Assembly: GCF_020073745.1 (NCBI RefSeq)
Contig: NZ_JAIRAU010000001.1
Coordinates: 1,178,001 to 1,242,000, forward strand
Origin: Nannocystis pusilla
GTDB taxonomy: Bacteria; Myxococcota_A; Polyangia; Nannocystales; Nannocystaceae
DNA length: 64,000 bases
Reading direction: 5' to 3'
The translations under genes and the position numbers were made by a program. Numbering within the stretch: the stretch's first letter is position 1; the number at the start of each line of letters is the position of its first letter. Positions 8,283 to 17,708 of this stretch are shown here, in pieces. Under the pieces are notes generated by a model that saw only the letters and a list, made by a program, of their open reading frames with translations, was not told the DNA's origin and made no database searches.

Positions 8283-9536
8283 TCACAGCGCCTCTTGATA
8301 CTCCGCGACCGCGGGAAACTTCGCCTGCAGCTCCGCGAAGTTGTCGGCCGCGTCGGTGCAGCGGAGCACCGACTCGAGCGCCGCCGACGACGCGAACTGG
8401 GCGATCTCCCAGCTCGTCGCGTCGGGCGTGTAGTCGGGGCTGCAGTCGAACAGCAAGCCGGCGAACTGGGCCCCGCACACGTCGTTGGCCTCGGCGATGG
8501 CGAGGAAGTCCTGGCCCTGCGCGTTCTTCAGCGAGCACAGGCTCGAGAAGGCGAGGTGGCCGGCCTCGGCGATGCCGACCAGGCGCTTCGGCGCGGGCGA
8601 GTTTTCGAAGCCCGATTGTTGCTCCGAGTAGGCCACCACCTGGTCGCTCAGCGCCCCGAGGATCAGCGTCGACTCGAGCGCTGCGCCGGCCTCGACGCCG
8701 CCGGCGGCCATCGGGATCAGCACGCGGGCCGAGGCCCCCGCGCCGGCGATCGCGCTGCCGCCTGCGCTGTGGCCGGCCATGCCGATGCGGTCGGCGTCGA
8801 CGTGGTCGGCGAGGAACGCCAGCTCGCCGGCCGGCGCCTCGATCGCCGCGAGCATCTGAGCGAGGTCGCCGGCGAGGTCTCGTGGGACGTTGGGCCCGCC
8901 GCACAGCGACCCGAGCAGGTCCTTGAGCCACAACCCCGGGTGGTCGGCGGCGAGGACGACGAAGCCGCGGCTGGCCCAGTGGACCATGTGTTCGAGCGAC
9001 TGCGAGCGGAACCCGGCGGTGCCGTGGACGAACAGCACCGCGGGGTAGGGCCCGTGGTCTTCGTCGAGCGGGAGGTCGCGCCAGCACTCGCAGGTTTGCC
9101 ACGGGTTGTCGGCGTCGGGCACCTTGCCCTGCTCGGCGTCCGGGAGGCCGGAGCGGATGTCGTAGCGGATCTGCTCGTGTCCGGCCTCGCTGCCGAGGGC
9201 GGCGGGGTACCACACCTCGACCGTCAGATCGCCGACCGACACGGTGCGGGCGCCGACCGGCCACGGCCCCGGCAACGATGTGTCTTTCGGGACAGGTATG
9301 AAGGAACCGCCGGCGCAACCGGGCACGTCTGCGCTCGCGCCGGTCGAGTCGTCGGTGGTGGTCGTCGGCGCCTCGGTGGTGGTCGGCGTCGTGGCCCCGG
9401 AGGTCGTCGAGGTGTCAGCCGTGGCGGCGGTCTCGCCGGCCGCGTCGGTGGCGGCGGTCTCGCCGGTCTCGCCGCTCTCGGAGCCGTGGCAGGCGGCGAT
9501 GATGAGGGTCGAGGCGAGGGCGGCGTGGCGACGCAT
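8283..9536 (-). CDS. Alpha/beta-hydrolase lipoprotein (dienelactone hydrolase/PAF-acetylhydrolase-like)
   Basis: A secreted esterase-type enzyme of 417 residues. The start at 9536 is chosen because it opens a signal peptide with lipobox IIAAC and has AGGAG about 9 nt upstream; longer readings add no signal. A Thr/Ala/Glu linker precedes the catalytic domain. Hydrolase motifs are YPAVLFVHGTAGFRS (oxyanion side), GMAGHSAGGSAIA (nucleophile Ser near residue 258) and VGIAEAGHLAFSS (likely catalytic His). The Asp is probably in LSDQVVA. Six or more cysteines suggest disulfides. A copy of the TGTC-N6-GACA repeat (9281-9294) lies in the linker region of the coding sequence. The substrate is unknown. 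Confidence 0.82.
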   Translation of the reverse strand: MRRHAALASTLIIAACHGSESGETGETAATDAAGETAATADTSTTSGATTPTTTEAPTTTTDDSTGASADVPGCAGGSFIPVPKDTSLPGPWPVGARTVSVGDLTVEVWYPAALGSEAGHEQIRYDIRSGLPDAEQGKVPDADNPWQTCECWRDLPLDEDHGPYPAVLFVHGTAGFRSQSLEHMVHWASRGFVVLAADHPGLWLKDLLGSLCGGPNVPRDLAGDLAQMLAAIEAPAGELAFLADHVDADRIGMAGHSAGGSAIAGAGASARVLIPMAAGGVEAGAALESTLILGALSDQVVAYSEQQSGFENSPAPKRLVGIAEAGHLAFSSLCSLKNAQGQDFLAIAEANDVCGAQFAGLLFDCSPDYTPDATSWEIAQFASSAALESVLRCTDAADNFAELQAKFPAVAEYQEAL

Positions 9537-9608
9537 CGGGGGACTCCTGGAGCGCATGTCAAGGCACCACAGGTGCGCCGTCGCTGTCAACGTGGCATCC
9601 AGGCGACA

Positions 9609-9628
9609 ACCTGTCTCCGCGGACAGGT
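9609..9628. repeat. TGTC-N6-GACA repeat
   Basis: ACCTGTC-TCCGCG-GACAGGT, 7-bp arms, followed by a further GACAGG (9631-9636). It sits in the gap upstream of both the hydrolase gene and the DUF4215 gene. Confidence 0.8.
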
Positions 9629-9823
9629 TGGACAGGTTGAATTCATGGCTCGATTCACGCTTCGATCGCAGGAGAATTGCGGCGCGGGTCTCCGCCCGCG
9701 GACCGCGTGCACGCGTGCCAGCGCGCGAACAGCCGGCGCAGCGGGCACATGCGCACATTCGACCTGATGCATGATTCAGCTTTGCGGTTGAAGGTCGAGG
9801 GGGCGGCGCGTAACCATCGCGGT

Positions 9824-12253
9824 ATGCGTCGCAAAAATAGTCTGTCCACCACTACGGCTCTGTTGTGCGTGAATCTGTTCGCGTTCGCCTGCAACAACGA
9901 CGACTCGGCCACGGCGTCGACCGACACCGACAGCGGGTCCGGCAGCAGCGGGACCGACGCGTCGTCGACGGCGCCGTCGACCGACACCGTGCCGACGACC
10001 ACCAACATGACGTCGGTCACCGAGGGCAGCTCCACGCCGACGACGACGACCGTGGGACCCGGGTCCGCGACGGACACCGACTCGACCACCAACCCGGCGA
10101 CGGACACCAATACGGACACCAGCAACACGGCCACCGACTCGACCAGCAACACGGCCACCGACTCGACCAGCAACACCACCGATTCGTCGACCGATTCGAC
10201 CAGCAACTCGGGCACCGACACCGACACCGCGGGCACCGACACCGACACCGCGGGCACCGACACCGACACCGCGGGCACCGACACCGACAGCACGACGGGG
10301 GTGATGCCGGCCGTGTGCGGCGACGGCGTCGTCGCGGGCGGCGAGGGCTGCGACGACGGCCCGGAGAACGGCCCCGGCAAGGCCTGCAAGGCCGACTGTT
10401 CGCCGAACGTGTGCGGCGACGGCGACCAGGGCCCGGAGGAGGCGTGCGACAACGGCCCCGGCAACGGCATGCCGGACAACACGTGCACGGGGGCCTGCGC
10501 GCTCAACGTGTGCGGCGACGGCATCCTCGGCCCCGACGAGACCTGCGACGACGGCGCCAACAACGGCGTCGGCAAGCCGTGCACCAGCGCGTGCGAGCCG
10601 AACGTGTGCGGCGACGGCGTCCCGGGCCCCGGCGAGGCCTGCGACGACGGCAACGACGACGACATGGACGAGTGCACCAACGCCTGCACCGTCGCCACCT
10701 GCGGCGACGGCATCGTCGCCGCCACCGAGCAGTGCGACGACGGCAACGCGATCGACACCGACGCCTGCACCGCCTCGTGCACCGCGGCGGCCTGCGGCGA
10801 CGGCTTCACCCAGGACGTCGTCGGTGAGGCGTGCGACGACGGCAACCTCAACTCCGACCAGGCCGACTGCACCTCGTCGTGCCAGGAGGCCGCGTGCGGC
10901 GACGGCCTCGTCAACACCCTCGGCCTGAACCCCGAGCAGTGCGACCTCGGCGACGGCAACGGCCCCGGCCAGGCGTGCAACGCCAACTGCGAGCTCAACG
11001 TGTGCGGCGACGGCGACGTCGGCCCGGGCGAGCAGTGCGACGACGGCAACGTCGCCAGCGACGACGGCTGCAGCGCCACCTGCGTGCTCGAGATCTGCGG
11101 CAACAGCATCGAGGACGGCGCCGAGCAGTGCGACGACGGCAAGAACGGCAACCAGGACGACGGCTGCACCGACAAGTGCCTGCTCCCGTTCTGCGGCGAC
11201 GCCTACGTCCAGCCCAGCAAGGGCGAGCAGTGCGACGCCGGCAACAACAACAGCAACACCGGCGCCTGCACGCTCGCCTGCAAGACCGCCGTGTGCGGCG
11301 ACGGCTTCATCCGCGCCGGCGTCGAGCAGTGCGACGACGGGGCCAACAACGGCAACACCAAGGCGTGCAAGGCCAACTGCACCAAGCAGATCTGCGGCGA
11401 CGGCTTCGTCGGCCCGGGCGAGGCCTGCGACGACGGCAACTTCATCAACAACGACACCTGCACCAACGCGTGCAAGATGGCGAGCTGCGGCGACGGCATC
11501 AAGCAGCCCGGCGAGGAGTGCGACCTCGGCGCGAACAACAGCAACACCGGCAGCTGCACCCTGGCCTGCCTCCTGCCGAAGTGCGGCGACGGCTTCAAGC
11601 AGGGCACCGAGCAGTGCGACGACGGCAACGGCTCCAACGCCGACGCCTGCCTCAACACCTGCAAGACGGCCAAGTGCGGCGACGGCGTGCTCAAGACCAC
11701 CTCGCCCGCCGAGCAGTGCGACGACGGCAACGTCGCCAACGGCGACCTCTGCAACGCCAACTGCACCAAGCCGAAGCGCGTCTTCAACACCAGCACCAGC
11801 TGGAACGGCAACCTCGGCGGCATCTCCGGCGCCAAGGCCAAGTGCCAGGCCCGCGCCAACGCGGCCGGCCTCGGCGGCACCTGGGACGCGTGGGTCAGCA
11901 ACAACACCAGCAACCCGGCCAGCCGCTTCATCAAGTCGACCACCCGCTACGCCCGCCTCGACGGCCAGGAGGTCGCCCAGACCTGGGCCGACCTCGTCGA
12001 CGGCACGATCGACGTGCCGATCAACATCAACGAGTTCGGCGACATGTCGCCCCAGGCCGACATCTGGACCGGCACGTCCGCGAGCGGCCTCTCGCTGGAA
12101 GAGGATTGCAGCGGCTGGACCGCCAGCGGCGGCTTCCTCGTCATCGGCTACGAGGGCCGCAACAACGCCATCAACGGCAACTGGACCAGCACCGGCCTCG
12201 TCAACGCGTCGAACTGCTCGACCGCGCAGCGCCTCTACTGCTTCGAGCAGTGA
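9824..12253 (+). CDS. DUF4215 cysteine-repeat lipoprotein with C-terminal DUF1554-like domain
   Basis: An 809-residue surface lipoprotein. The ATG at 9824 gives a signal peptide ending in lipobox AFAC; longer readings start in non-coding sequence. An Asp/Thr/Ser stalk of about 140 residues contains a perfect 21-bp tandem repeat. Fifteen DUF4215 (Myxococcus Cys-rich) repeats follow, of the form CGDG-x-GE-x-CDDGN-x-D-x-C-x-C, residues about 164-650; each should form disulfides and perhaps bind a metal. The last 160 residues (VFNTSTSWNGNLGGISGAKA to QRLYCFEQ) match the DUF1554/endostatin-like fold known from Leptospira lipoproteins. An adhesive or ligand-binding surface role is inferred. It is divergent from the hydrolase gene and convergent with the PQQ-propeller gene. 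Confidence 0.88.
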   Translation: MRRKNSLSTTTALLCVNLFAFACNNDDSATASTDTDSGSGSSGTDASSTAPSTDTVPTTTNMTSVTEGSSTPTTTTVGPGSATDTDSTTNPATDTNTDTSNTATDSTSNTATDSTSNTTDSSTDSTSNSGTDTDTAGTDTDTAGTDTDTAGTDTDSTTGVMPAVCGDGVVAGGEGCDDGPENGPGKACKADCSPNVCGDGDQGPEEACDNGPGNGMPDNTCTGACALNVCGDGILGPDETCDDGANNGVGKPCTSACEPNVCGDGVPGPGEACDDGNDDDMDECTNACTVATCGDGIVAATEQCDDGNAIDTDACTASCTAAACGDGFTQDVVGEACDDGNLNSDQADCTSSCQEAACGDGLVNTLGLNPEQCDLGDGNGPGQACNANCELNVCGDGDVGPGEQCDDGNVASDDGCSATCVLEICGNSIEDGAEQCDDGKNGNQDDGCTDKCLLPFCGDAYVQPSKGEQCDAGNNNSNTGACTLACKTAVCGDGFIRAGVEQCDDGANNGNTKACKANCTKQICGDGFVGPGEACDDGNFINNDTCTNACKMASCGDGIKQPGEECDLGANNSNTGSCTLACLLPKCGDGFKQGTEQCDDGNGSNADACLNTCKTAKCGDGVLKTTSPAEQCDDGNVANGDLCNANCTKPKRVFNTSTSWNGNLGGISGAKAKCQARANAAGLGGTWDAWVSNNTSNPASRFIKSTTRYARLDGQEVAQTWADLVDGTIDVPININEFGDMSPQADIWTGTSASGLSLEEDCSGWTASGGFLVIGYEGRNNAINGNWTSTGLVNASNCSTAQRLYCFEQ
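10211..10289 (+). repeat. 21-bp tandem repeat inside the lipoprotein stalk
   Basis: Three perfect 21-bp units (10211-10231, 10232-10252, 10253-10273) and a partial fourth encode the heptapeptide GTDTDTA in the stalk of the DUF4215 protein. Perfect identity at the DNA level points to recent slippage, so stalk length probably varies among strains. Confidence 0.9.
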
Positions 12254-12298
12254 CACGCGAGCCCGGACGACCGCCGGATCGCGCCGGTGATTCGCCCG

Positions 12299-12331
12299 GA
12301 AGCCCGCGAGTCCCCAGGACTCGCGGGCTTC
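12299..12331. terminator. Bidirectional hairpin terminator
   Basis: A perfect 15-bp stem with a 3-nt loop (CCA), GC-rich, lies between the convergent DUF4215 and PQQ-propeller genes. There is no T-run, so its action as a terminator is inferred from position and stem strength. Confidence 0.65.
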
Positions 12332-12418
12332 GACCGCGAGCGGCCGGCGATCCGTATGCCATGCCAGCCCCGCAAGCGGGCTCTCGACATTCACCGGGCG
12401 GCTCGGCGCCGATCTTTA

Positions 12419-13687
12419 TCAAAAACTCTTGCCGAGGCGGAACCGGAGCTCGCCTGTCTTGAGGGACAGCACGTGGAGCTCGGTCCACGTCGCGTAGAAC
12501 ACGTCGTCGGCGGTCACGGCGATCCCGCTGCTGACCTGGCTGCCCTTGTGCACCTGCACGTCCCACAGGCGCGTCCCGGTCCTGGCGTCGAAGCAGGCCA
12601 TGCGGACGCCGCCGCCGGAGTCCTTCATGTTGTAGGGGATCACCAGGCGGCCGTCGGCGTAGGCCGCCTGCTGCGTGGTCACGTTGACGGTGGTCGTCAG
12701 CGGGTCGACGCCGGGGACGACGTCCTTCCACAGCACGTCGCGCTTGGCGACGGCGCCGACCATCGCCACCGACGTGCCCTTGTCGCGGCTGCCGAGGACG
12801 AAGCGCGGCGCCTCGGGGTCGGCGGGGATCAGCGCGCGGTGGGCCGACAGGCCGTCGACCTCGTTCTTGTCGAGGCGGTGCTTGTCGAAGTCCCACCAGC
12901 CGATCATCGTGTAGCCGGGCGTCTCCTCCTCGTCCGACGAGAACACCGGCGTGCACGGGGTCTTCTTGTCGAGCGTCTGCTTCTTGCCGGACGGGGGGTC
13001 GAGGCCGTGGCGGACCTCGTCGGCGGTCTCGACGACGATCAGCGACTCGCCGGCGCAGACCCGCTGCGCCTTCTCGCCGAGCAGCGTCGACCACGCCGGC
13101 GTGCCGGTGCGCAGCTCGTAGGCCTGGACCTTGCCGAGCCCGTCGATCGACAGCAGGCGCCCGTGCACGATCGCCCGCTTCGCCGAGCCGTCCTGCGCGT
13201 CCTTCGTCAGCGGCTCGGTCTGCCACAGGATCGCGCCGTCGCGCCCGTTGAACGCCGCGATCGTGTACGGGTCACCCGTCTGGTCGACCTTGCCGACGAC
13301 GTCGATCGTCCCGTCGCCGTCGACGTCGGCGAGCATCGGCTGGTCGCCGAAGCGGAGCTTGTCGGGGACAGCCGCCGCGCTGCCCTTGGCCGCCGTCGCC
13401 GGCGCGCCCGGTGGGGCGATCGCCGGCAGGTCCACGCTCGCGGTGTTGACCGCGAGCGCGACCCCGGCCCCGATCGTCGCCAGCCCCGCGAGCGCCCCCG
13501 CGAGCACGAGCGGCGCCGTGTTCGGCTTCGGCGCCTGGACGACGGTCCCGCCGCCCGCCGGCCTCGCCGCGCCGCGGTCGATCACCGAGGTCCCGCCGCA
13601 GTACTTGCACGTCACTTGCTGAGCCCCCGGCGTGATCTGCAGCGGGGCGCTGCAGGTGGGGCACTTGATGTCGATGACCCTGGCCAT
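12419..13687 (-). CDS. Zinc-ribbon, single-membrane-span, PQQ-like beta-propeller protein
   Basis: A 422-residue protein of unknown role. It opens with a zinc ribbon (KCPTCSAPLQ ... VTCKYCGGTSV, residues 9-31), then a Pro/Ala linker, one membrane span (LVLAGALAGLATIGAGVALAV, about residues 59-79) and an outer beta-propeller of PQQ-like repeats. In the propeller, blades such as IAAFNGRDGAILWQTEPL, VQAYELRTGTPAWSTLLG and RMACFDARTGTRLWDV are clear. There is also an FG-GAP-like stretch (LADVDGDGTIDVVGKV). Such proteins can act as scaffolds; no catalytic residues are visible. The zinc ribbon inside and propeller outside would make a membrane-spanning link. TAGAAT at 13695-13700 (minus strand) lies 7 nt before the ATG. 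Confidence 0.78.
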   Translation of the reverse strand: MARVIDIKCPTCSAPLQITPGAQQVTCKYCGGTSVIDRGAARPAGGGTVVQAPKPNTAPLVLAGALAGLATIGAGVALAVNTASVDLPAIAPPGAPATAAKGSAAAVPDKLRFGDQPMLADVDGDGTIDVVGKVDQTGDPYTIAAFNGRDGAILWQTEPLTKDAQDGSAKRAIVHGRLLSIDGLGKVQAYELRTGTPAWSTLLGEKAQRVCAGESLIVVETADEVRHGLDPPSGKKQTLDKKTPCTPVFSSDEEETPGYTMIGWWDFDKHRLDKNEVDGLSAHRALIPADPEAPRFVLGSRDKGTSVAMVGAVAKRDVLWKDVVPGVDPLTTTVNVTTQQAAYADGRLVIPYNMKDSGGGVRMACFDARTGTRLWDVQVHKGSQVSSGIAVTADDVFYATWTELHVLSLKTGELRFRLGKSF

Positions 13688-13694
13688 GGCCGCG

Positions 13695-13700
13695 ATTCTA
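13695..13700 (-). promoter_or_regulatory. -10-like box of the PQQ-propeller gene
   Basis: TAGAAT on the minus strand, 7 nt before the ATG at 13687; a good match to the -10 consensus in leaderless position. Confidence 0.5.
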
Positions 13701-13770
13701 CAGGCTCCGGCGGCCGTCCTTCACGCCCGCCGCGTGGCCGCTACCGCGCATGCCTCCGCGTCTCCTGCGC

Positions 13771-13788
13771 GCTGTCTTTGCGGACAGG
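13771..13788. repeat. TGTC-N6-GACA repeat
   Basis: CTGTC-TTTGCG-GACAG, with GCGCGC just outside each arm. Confidence 0.8.
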
Positions 13789-14253
13789 TTTGCGCGCACC
13801 GGGCATTTGTCCGTGCCCCGGGCCGTCGCTGGGCCTCGGTTCCGCGGTGCGAGCTCGGGGACGTGAAAGGTCGCGCGTCGGTCCCGCTCACCGGCGAGCG
13901 GCCGATCGTGAACGGGGAGACATGTGCATTCAATCATGGCCTGAAGGACATGTTGTTGCTTCGCACCCGTCGGGACGGCGGAAGAATTGCCCGTGGATCG
14001 GCCGGGCCGGCCGGGCGCGCCGGCGCGCGGTGGGGGGCGCGAAAAAAGTTCGAAGAATCGGCAATTGATTCCGCGGCTCCCCGACTTGTCCGCCCGAGAC
14101 GTCATGCAACCACGAACCGCCCTCGCCGCCGGCCTCGCTCACGAATAGCTCCGGCGTCGAGATGCACGCGCCCGCGATCGGTCGCCCGTGCGTTGCGACC
14201 GCGCGCGCTCGAACGTCCCGACAATCGACCTTGATTCCGCTCGATCATCGATC

Positions 14254-17200
14254 ATGCATCACCGTCATCATCGCCTGTTCATCCATTCGCTGACCCTCGC
14301 CGGCGTGCTCGGTTGCGACGCCCCGCCGGGGGCTGCGCCGACCGTCCGCGAGGAGCTGCTCGAAGAAGGAGAGCTGCTCGCGCTCTCGCCGGCGAGCTGC
14401 TTCGACGATCTCAAGCTCGTGCTGCACCACGAGGACGGGACCACCGACGTCAGCAATTCGCTGGGCGAGGGCCTCGGGGCGCTGGCTCGCCCGAACGACC
14501 TCGTCGAGCTGAGCTTCGGCCTCGATCCCGGTTGCGCCGCGGAGCACGGCTCGCGGGTCTCGCTCGTCTCCTACACGACGGCGGGCATCACGCCCGCCGT
14601 GCTGACGAAGAAGCCGCTGCCGCAGGCTTTCGACATGCACACCGCGCCGATCGGGCCCGACGGCGGCCATCTGTGGGTCCGCCTGCCGCCCTGTTTCTTC
14701 GAGGTCGACCTCGTGTTCGGCGAGCCGCTGCAGCGACTGTCGAGCTCTCAGAACCCCTACGAGGCCGACGGCAGGTTGGTCGTCGCCGGTCACGGCGGCC
14801 ACTCGTCCTGCGAGGACGTGCCGCGCCTCGCGGTCGAGCGCTTCGACCCGGCCGAGCAGGGTTGGGGGGAGGCGCCTGTCGCGGCGCACTTCGGCTGGAA
14901 GCTCGCGGCCGCGCCGGACACCAAGCCGAGCTGCGCGCTCGACCTCGACGGCGACGGCCAGCCCGAGCAGACCTTCGATCCGTGCCCGCTCGACACCGGC
15001 GGGATCAAGGTCGCGGCGCTGCCCTCCCACACCTTCGCGGCCGTCGGCGAGCACCGGCCCGCGCTCCTCGTCAGCGACGGCGAGCGGCGGATCTGGGCCG
15101 CCACCTCGATCTTCGCCAACCACCTCGAGTTCAGGCCCGAGGTCCGCTTCCCCGAGCAGGCGAAGGGCTTCGTCGCGGCCGTGGTCGATCCGGTGGAGCC
15201 GCCGGAGCTCGCGACGGTCAAGCTGAAGTTCGCCGGCGCCGACGACGTACCCAGCGTGGCGCCCGGCGAGGTGATCGTCGGCAAGGGCGGGGCCGGCGGT
15301 TACATGGTCCGCGCGGTCGAGGTGGTGCACAATGGCGAGTCGCTGGTGGTGATCGGCGAGGCGGTGGGGCTCGAGGGCGCGATCGCGGGCGGCTTCTTCG
15401 GCGCCCGCGACGTCCAGATCGACACCACGAACGCCGGCTGTCCGGGCGGCAGTTGTTCCGGCGTACTGACGCCCGTGGCCGCGCCGCCGGGCGCCGGCTC
15501 CGGCGGGCCGGTGAAGGACGCGCTGCTCGCGGCGGAGGAGGACGAGGAGTCCAAGTTCGGGGTGAAGATCGCCGCCGACGTGCAGGGCGGCCTCGCCGAG
15601 GTCGAGGTGTTCGCCGGCGTCGTCATCGAGCGCTTCGTCCTCGACTTCGGGTGGTTCGGCATGGACGCGGTCGAGGTCAAGGGCAAGCCGATGGCGGAGG
15701 TCGCGGTGGCGGTGAAGCAGGAGTTCGAGAGCGACCCGCTCGAGCTCGGCGAGTTCTACCTCGGCACCTTGCCCCTGCCGGTGCCGCTCAGCGTGTGGCT
15801 GCTGCCGAAGGTCTCGTTCTCGGCGGCGCTCAAGGCGGCGCTCAAGGGCTCGCTCAGCGCGCCGTTCGAGATCGTCAAGGACGCGGCCGGCTGGCGTACG
15901 TCCGTCGATCCGCAGGCCAGCGGCGACGCCCAGGGCCTCGAGCCCGAGGTCGGCCTCGAGGTCGAGGGCGAGGTGAAGGCCACCCTCTCGCTGGAGAACG
16001 AGCTCCGGCTCGCGTTCCTGACCGGCCCCTACGCCGCGCTCAAGGGCAGCCTCGGCGCCAAGGCGACCAAGGAATTCTGCAAGGGCTGCCTGACGGCGTT
16101 CATCGAGGGCGGGGCCGAGGTCGGCTGGCACTCGGACGTGTGGCTGGGCGGCGAGCTGTTCGAGCCGCAGGAGGTGACGCTGCTCGAGGTCGAGCTGCTC
16201 AAGAAGTGCTGGGAGCTGCCGAGCGTGCCGGAGCTGTGCGAGCCGGAGCCGGAGCCGCCGCCCGGCGGCGCGACCTGGGGCGACGTCCACCTCGTGTCGC
16301 ACGACGGTCTGTTGTTCGACTTCCAGGCCGGCGGCGAGTTCGTGCTGACGCGCGCGACCGCGGGCGCGCCGTTCGAGGTGCAGACCCGCCAGGAGCCGGC
16401 CGACGGCAACCTGGGGCTCTCTTTCAATACGGCGCTGGCGACCGTCGTCGATGGCCGCCGCGTCGGCATCTACACCCGCCGGCAAGGAGGTGAGCTGTAT
16501 ATCGACGGCACCGCGAGGACGCTGATGCCCGGGGAAGACGAGGAGCTCGGGAGCGGGCGCATCGAGCGGACAGACGAGCAGACCTACGTGATCGACTACC
16601 CGACGGGCGACCAGGTCGTGGTGACCCGGGTCGGCGCGCAGGTGGTGGAGCGCCGGCACCTCGACATCGCCGTCCGCCTGGTCGGGGGGCGCGCCGGCGC
16701 GGTCGAGGGGCTCCTCGGCGACGCCGACGGCGACCGCGCCGACGACATCGGCCTCGGCGGCGGCCAGTTCATGGCGCACCCGGTGAGCTTCGAGCAGCTG
16801 CACGCCAAGGGCCCCGGGACCTTCGACGCGGCGTGGCGGGTCGACCCGGCGGCGTCGCTGTTCGACTACGACGGGGGGACCAGCGCCGCCACCTTCCGCG
16901 GCGAGCCGTACATCCTGATGCCGACCTCGCAGGTCGGGACGAACGGGCAGTACAACGAGCTCGCGCAGACGGCGTGCGAGACGTGCCCGGCGATCCTCCG
17001 CGAGACATGCCTCCTCGACGTCGCCCACTCCGGCGAGGTCACGTTCGCCGACGCTTGCCAGTCGCCGCCCGCCGCGCCCCTCGACGTGCTGCCGCCCAGC
17101 AACGACCCCGTCCTCGTCTACCCGAACGGCCACGCCTTCACCGACTGCGACGATCAGAAGATGATCTTCCGCGCCCCGGGCGCCGGCCACGCCGACCAGT

Positions 17201-17508
17201 ACCCGGGCGGTGACGACTTCAAGATCGAGATCCAGGGCTTCGAAGCGCCGCCCTTCCCCAACTTCCCCGGGAGCTGGCTGCACTTCCAGACCTTCGACAC
17301 CACCCAGGCGCCCGCCGGCGGCGCGGACTGGGGCGAGCAATTCCAGTGCGAGCCGCTCGGCGAGGGCTCGTGGGGCGAATGCACGCTGCGGATCGAGCCG
17401 CGCGGTGAGACCTGCGCCGACGACTTGTGGATTCAGCACTACCGCTGGTCGGTCAAGCCGCTGACGCAGCCCGGCTACACGATCCACGCGTACTTCAACG
17501 CGCCCTGA
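14254..17508 (+). CDS. Large lipoprotein with a von Willebrand factor type D-like domain
   Basis: A 1084-residue secreted lipoprotein. The ATG at 14254 gives a signal peptide with lipobox VLGC. The first 650 residues are beta-rich with calcium-like Asp motifs (LDLDGDGQPEQTFDP) and no family I recognise. At about residue 673 a VWD-like domain begins (TWGDVHLVSHDGLLFDFQAG, EFVLTRA) and runs through NTALATVVDGRRVGIYT to GLLGDADGDRADDIGLGGG near residue 835. This is the layout of VWD domains: GD-H-TFDG, then VxVNG-like, then GLxGDxNG. The C-terminal part has many Cys pairs. VWD domains in bacteria are associated with surface adhesion, and that is the inferred role. The gene stands alone between two gaps. 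Confidence 0.82.
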   Translation: MHHRHHRLFIHSLTLAGVLGCDAPPGAAPTVREELLEEGELLALSPASCFDDLKLVLHHEDGTTDVSNSLGEGLGALARPNDLVELSFGLDPGCAAEHGSRVSLVSYTTAGITPAVLTKKPLPQAFDMHTAPIGPDGGHLWVRLPPCFFEVDLVFGEPLQRLSSSQNPYEADGRLVVAGHGGHSSCEDVPRLAVERFDPAEQGWGEAPVAAHFGWKLAAAPDTKPSCALDLDGDGQPEQTFDPCPLDTGGIKVAALPSHTFAAVGEHRPALLVSDGERRIWAATSIFANHLEFRPEVRFPEQAKGFVAAVVDPVEPPELATVKLKFAGADDVPSVAPGEVIVGKGGAGGYMVRAVEVVHNGESLVVIGEAVGLEGAIAGGFFGARDVQIDTTNAGCPGGSCSGVLTPVAAPPGAGSGGPVKDALLAAEEDEESKFGVKIAADVQGGLAEVEVFAGVVIERFVLDFGWFGMDAVEVKGKPMAEVAVAVKQEFESDPLELGEFYLGTLPLPVPLSVWLLPKVSFSAALKAALKGSLSAPFEIVKDAAGWRTSVDPQASGDAQGLEPEVGLEVEGEVKATLSLENELRLAFLTGPYAALKGSLGAKATKEFCKGCLTAFIEGGAEVGWHSDVWLGGELFEPQEVTLLEVELLKKCWELPSVPELCEPEPEPPPGGATWGDVHLVSHDGLLFDFQAGGEFVLTRATAGAPFEVQTRQEPADGNLGLSFNTALATVVDGRRVGIYTRRQGGELYIDGTARTLMPGEDEELGSGRIERTDEQTYVIDYPTGDQVVVTRVGAQVVERRHLDIAVRLVGGRAGAVEGLLGDADGDRADDIGLGGGQFMAHPVSFEQLHAKGPGTFDAAWRVDPAASLFDYDGGTSAATFRGEPYILMPTSQVGTNGQYNELAQTACETCPAILRETCLLDVAHSGEVTFADACQSPPAAPLDVLPPSNDPVLVYPNGHAFTDCDDQKMIFRAPGAGHADQYPGGDDFKIEIQGFEAPPFPNFPGSWLHFQTFDTTQAPAGGADWGEQFQCEPLGEGSWGECTLRIEPRGETCADDLWIQHYRWSVKPLTQPGYTIHAYFNAP

Positions 17509-17573
17509 ACCACTCGTCCTCCGTGATCCATCATGATCCTCCTCCCGGACCGCGGCCATGCGCGGTCATGCCG

Positions 17574-17596
17574 CCGTCGGCGGACGTCGCCGACGG
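17574..17596. terminator. Hairpin after the VWD lipoprotein gene
   Basis: A perfect 9-bp GC-rich stem (CCGTCGGCG/CGCCGACGG) with a 5-nt loop lies 66 nt after the stop codon. No T-run follows. Confidence 0.45.
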
Positions 17597-17708
17597 GCAA
17601 TGCCTGAGGCTGCTGGACGAGCGCGGAGGGCGATGTGGGGCAGGCTGGCCGGTGCACACACGACGGCGCTCGAACCGTGTTCTGTTAGAGTAGGCGCGGA
17701 GATCGAGG

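Larger units (their letters stand above)
13688..14253. other. Divergent intergenic region
   Basis: No supported gene lies between the PQQ-propeller gene and the VWD lipoprotein gene. The region holds the promoter box of the former at its left end, one exact TGTC-N6-GACA repeat (13773-13786, flanked on both sides by GCGCGC) and a degenerate pair of GACATGT elements at 13919-13953. The remainder shows no motif I can name. Confidence 0.55.

Noticed and set aside
9776..12394. 872-codon minus-strand frame across the DUF4215 gene
   Set aside because: It mirrors the repeat coding sequence (VAVVALLAG-type monotony) and has no motif; the plus strand has fifteen clear Cys repeats.
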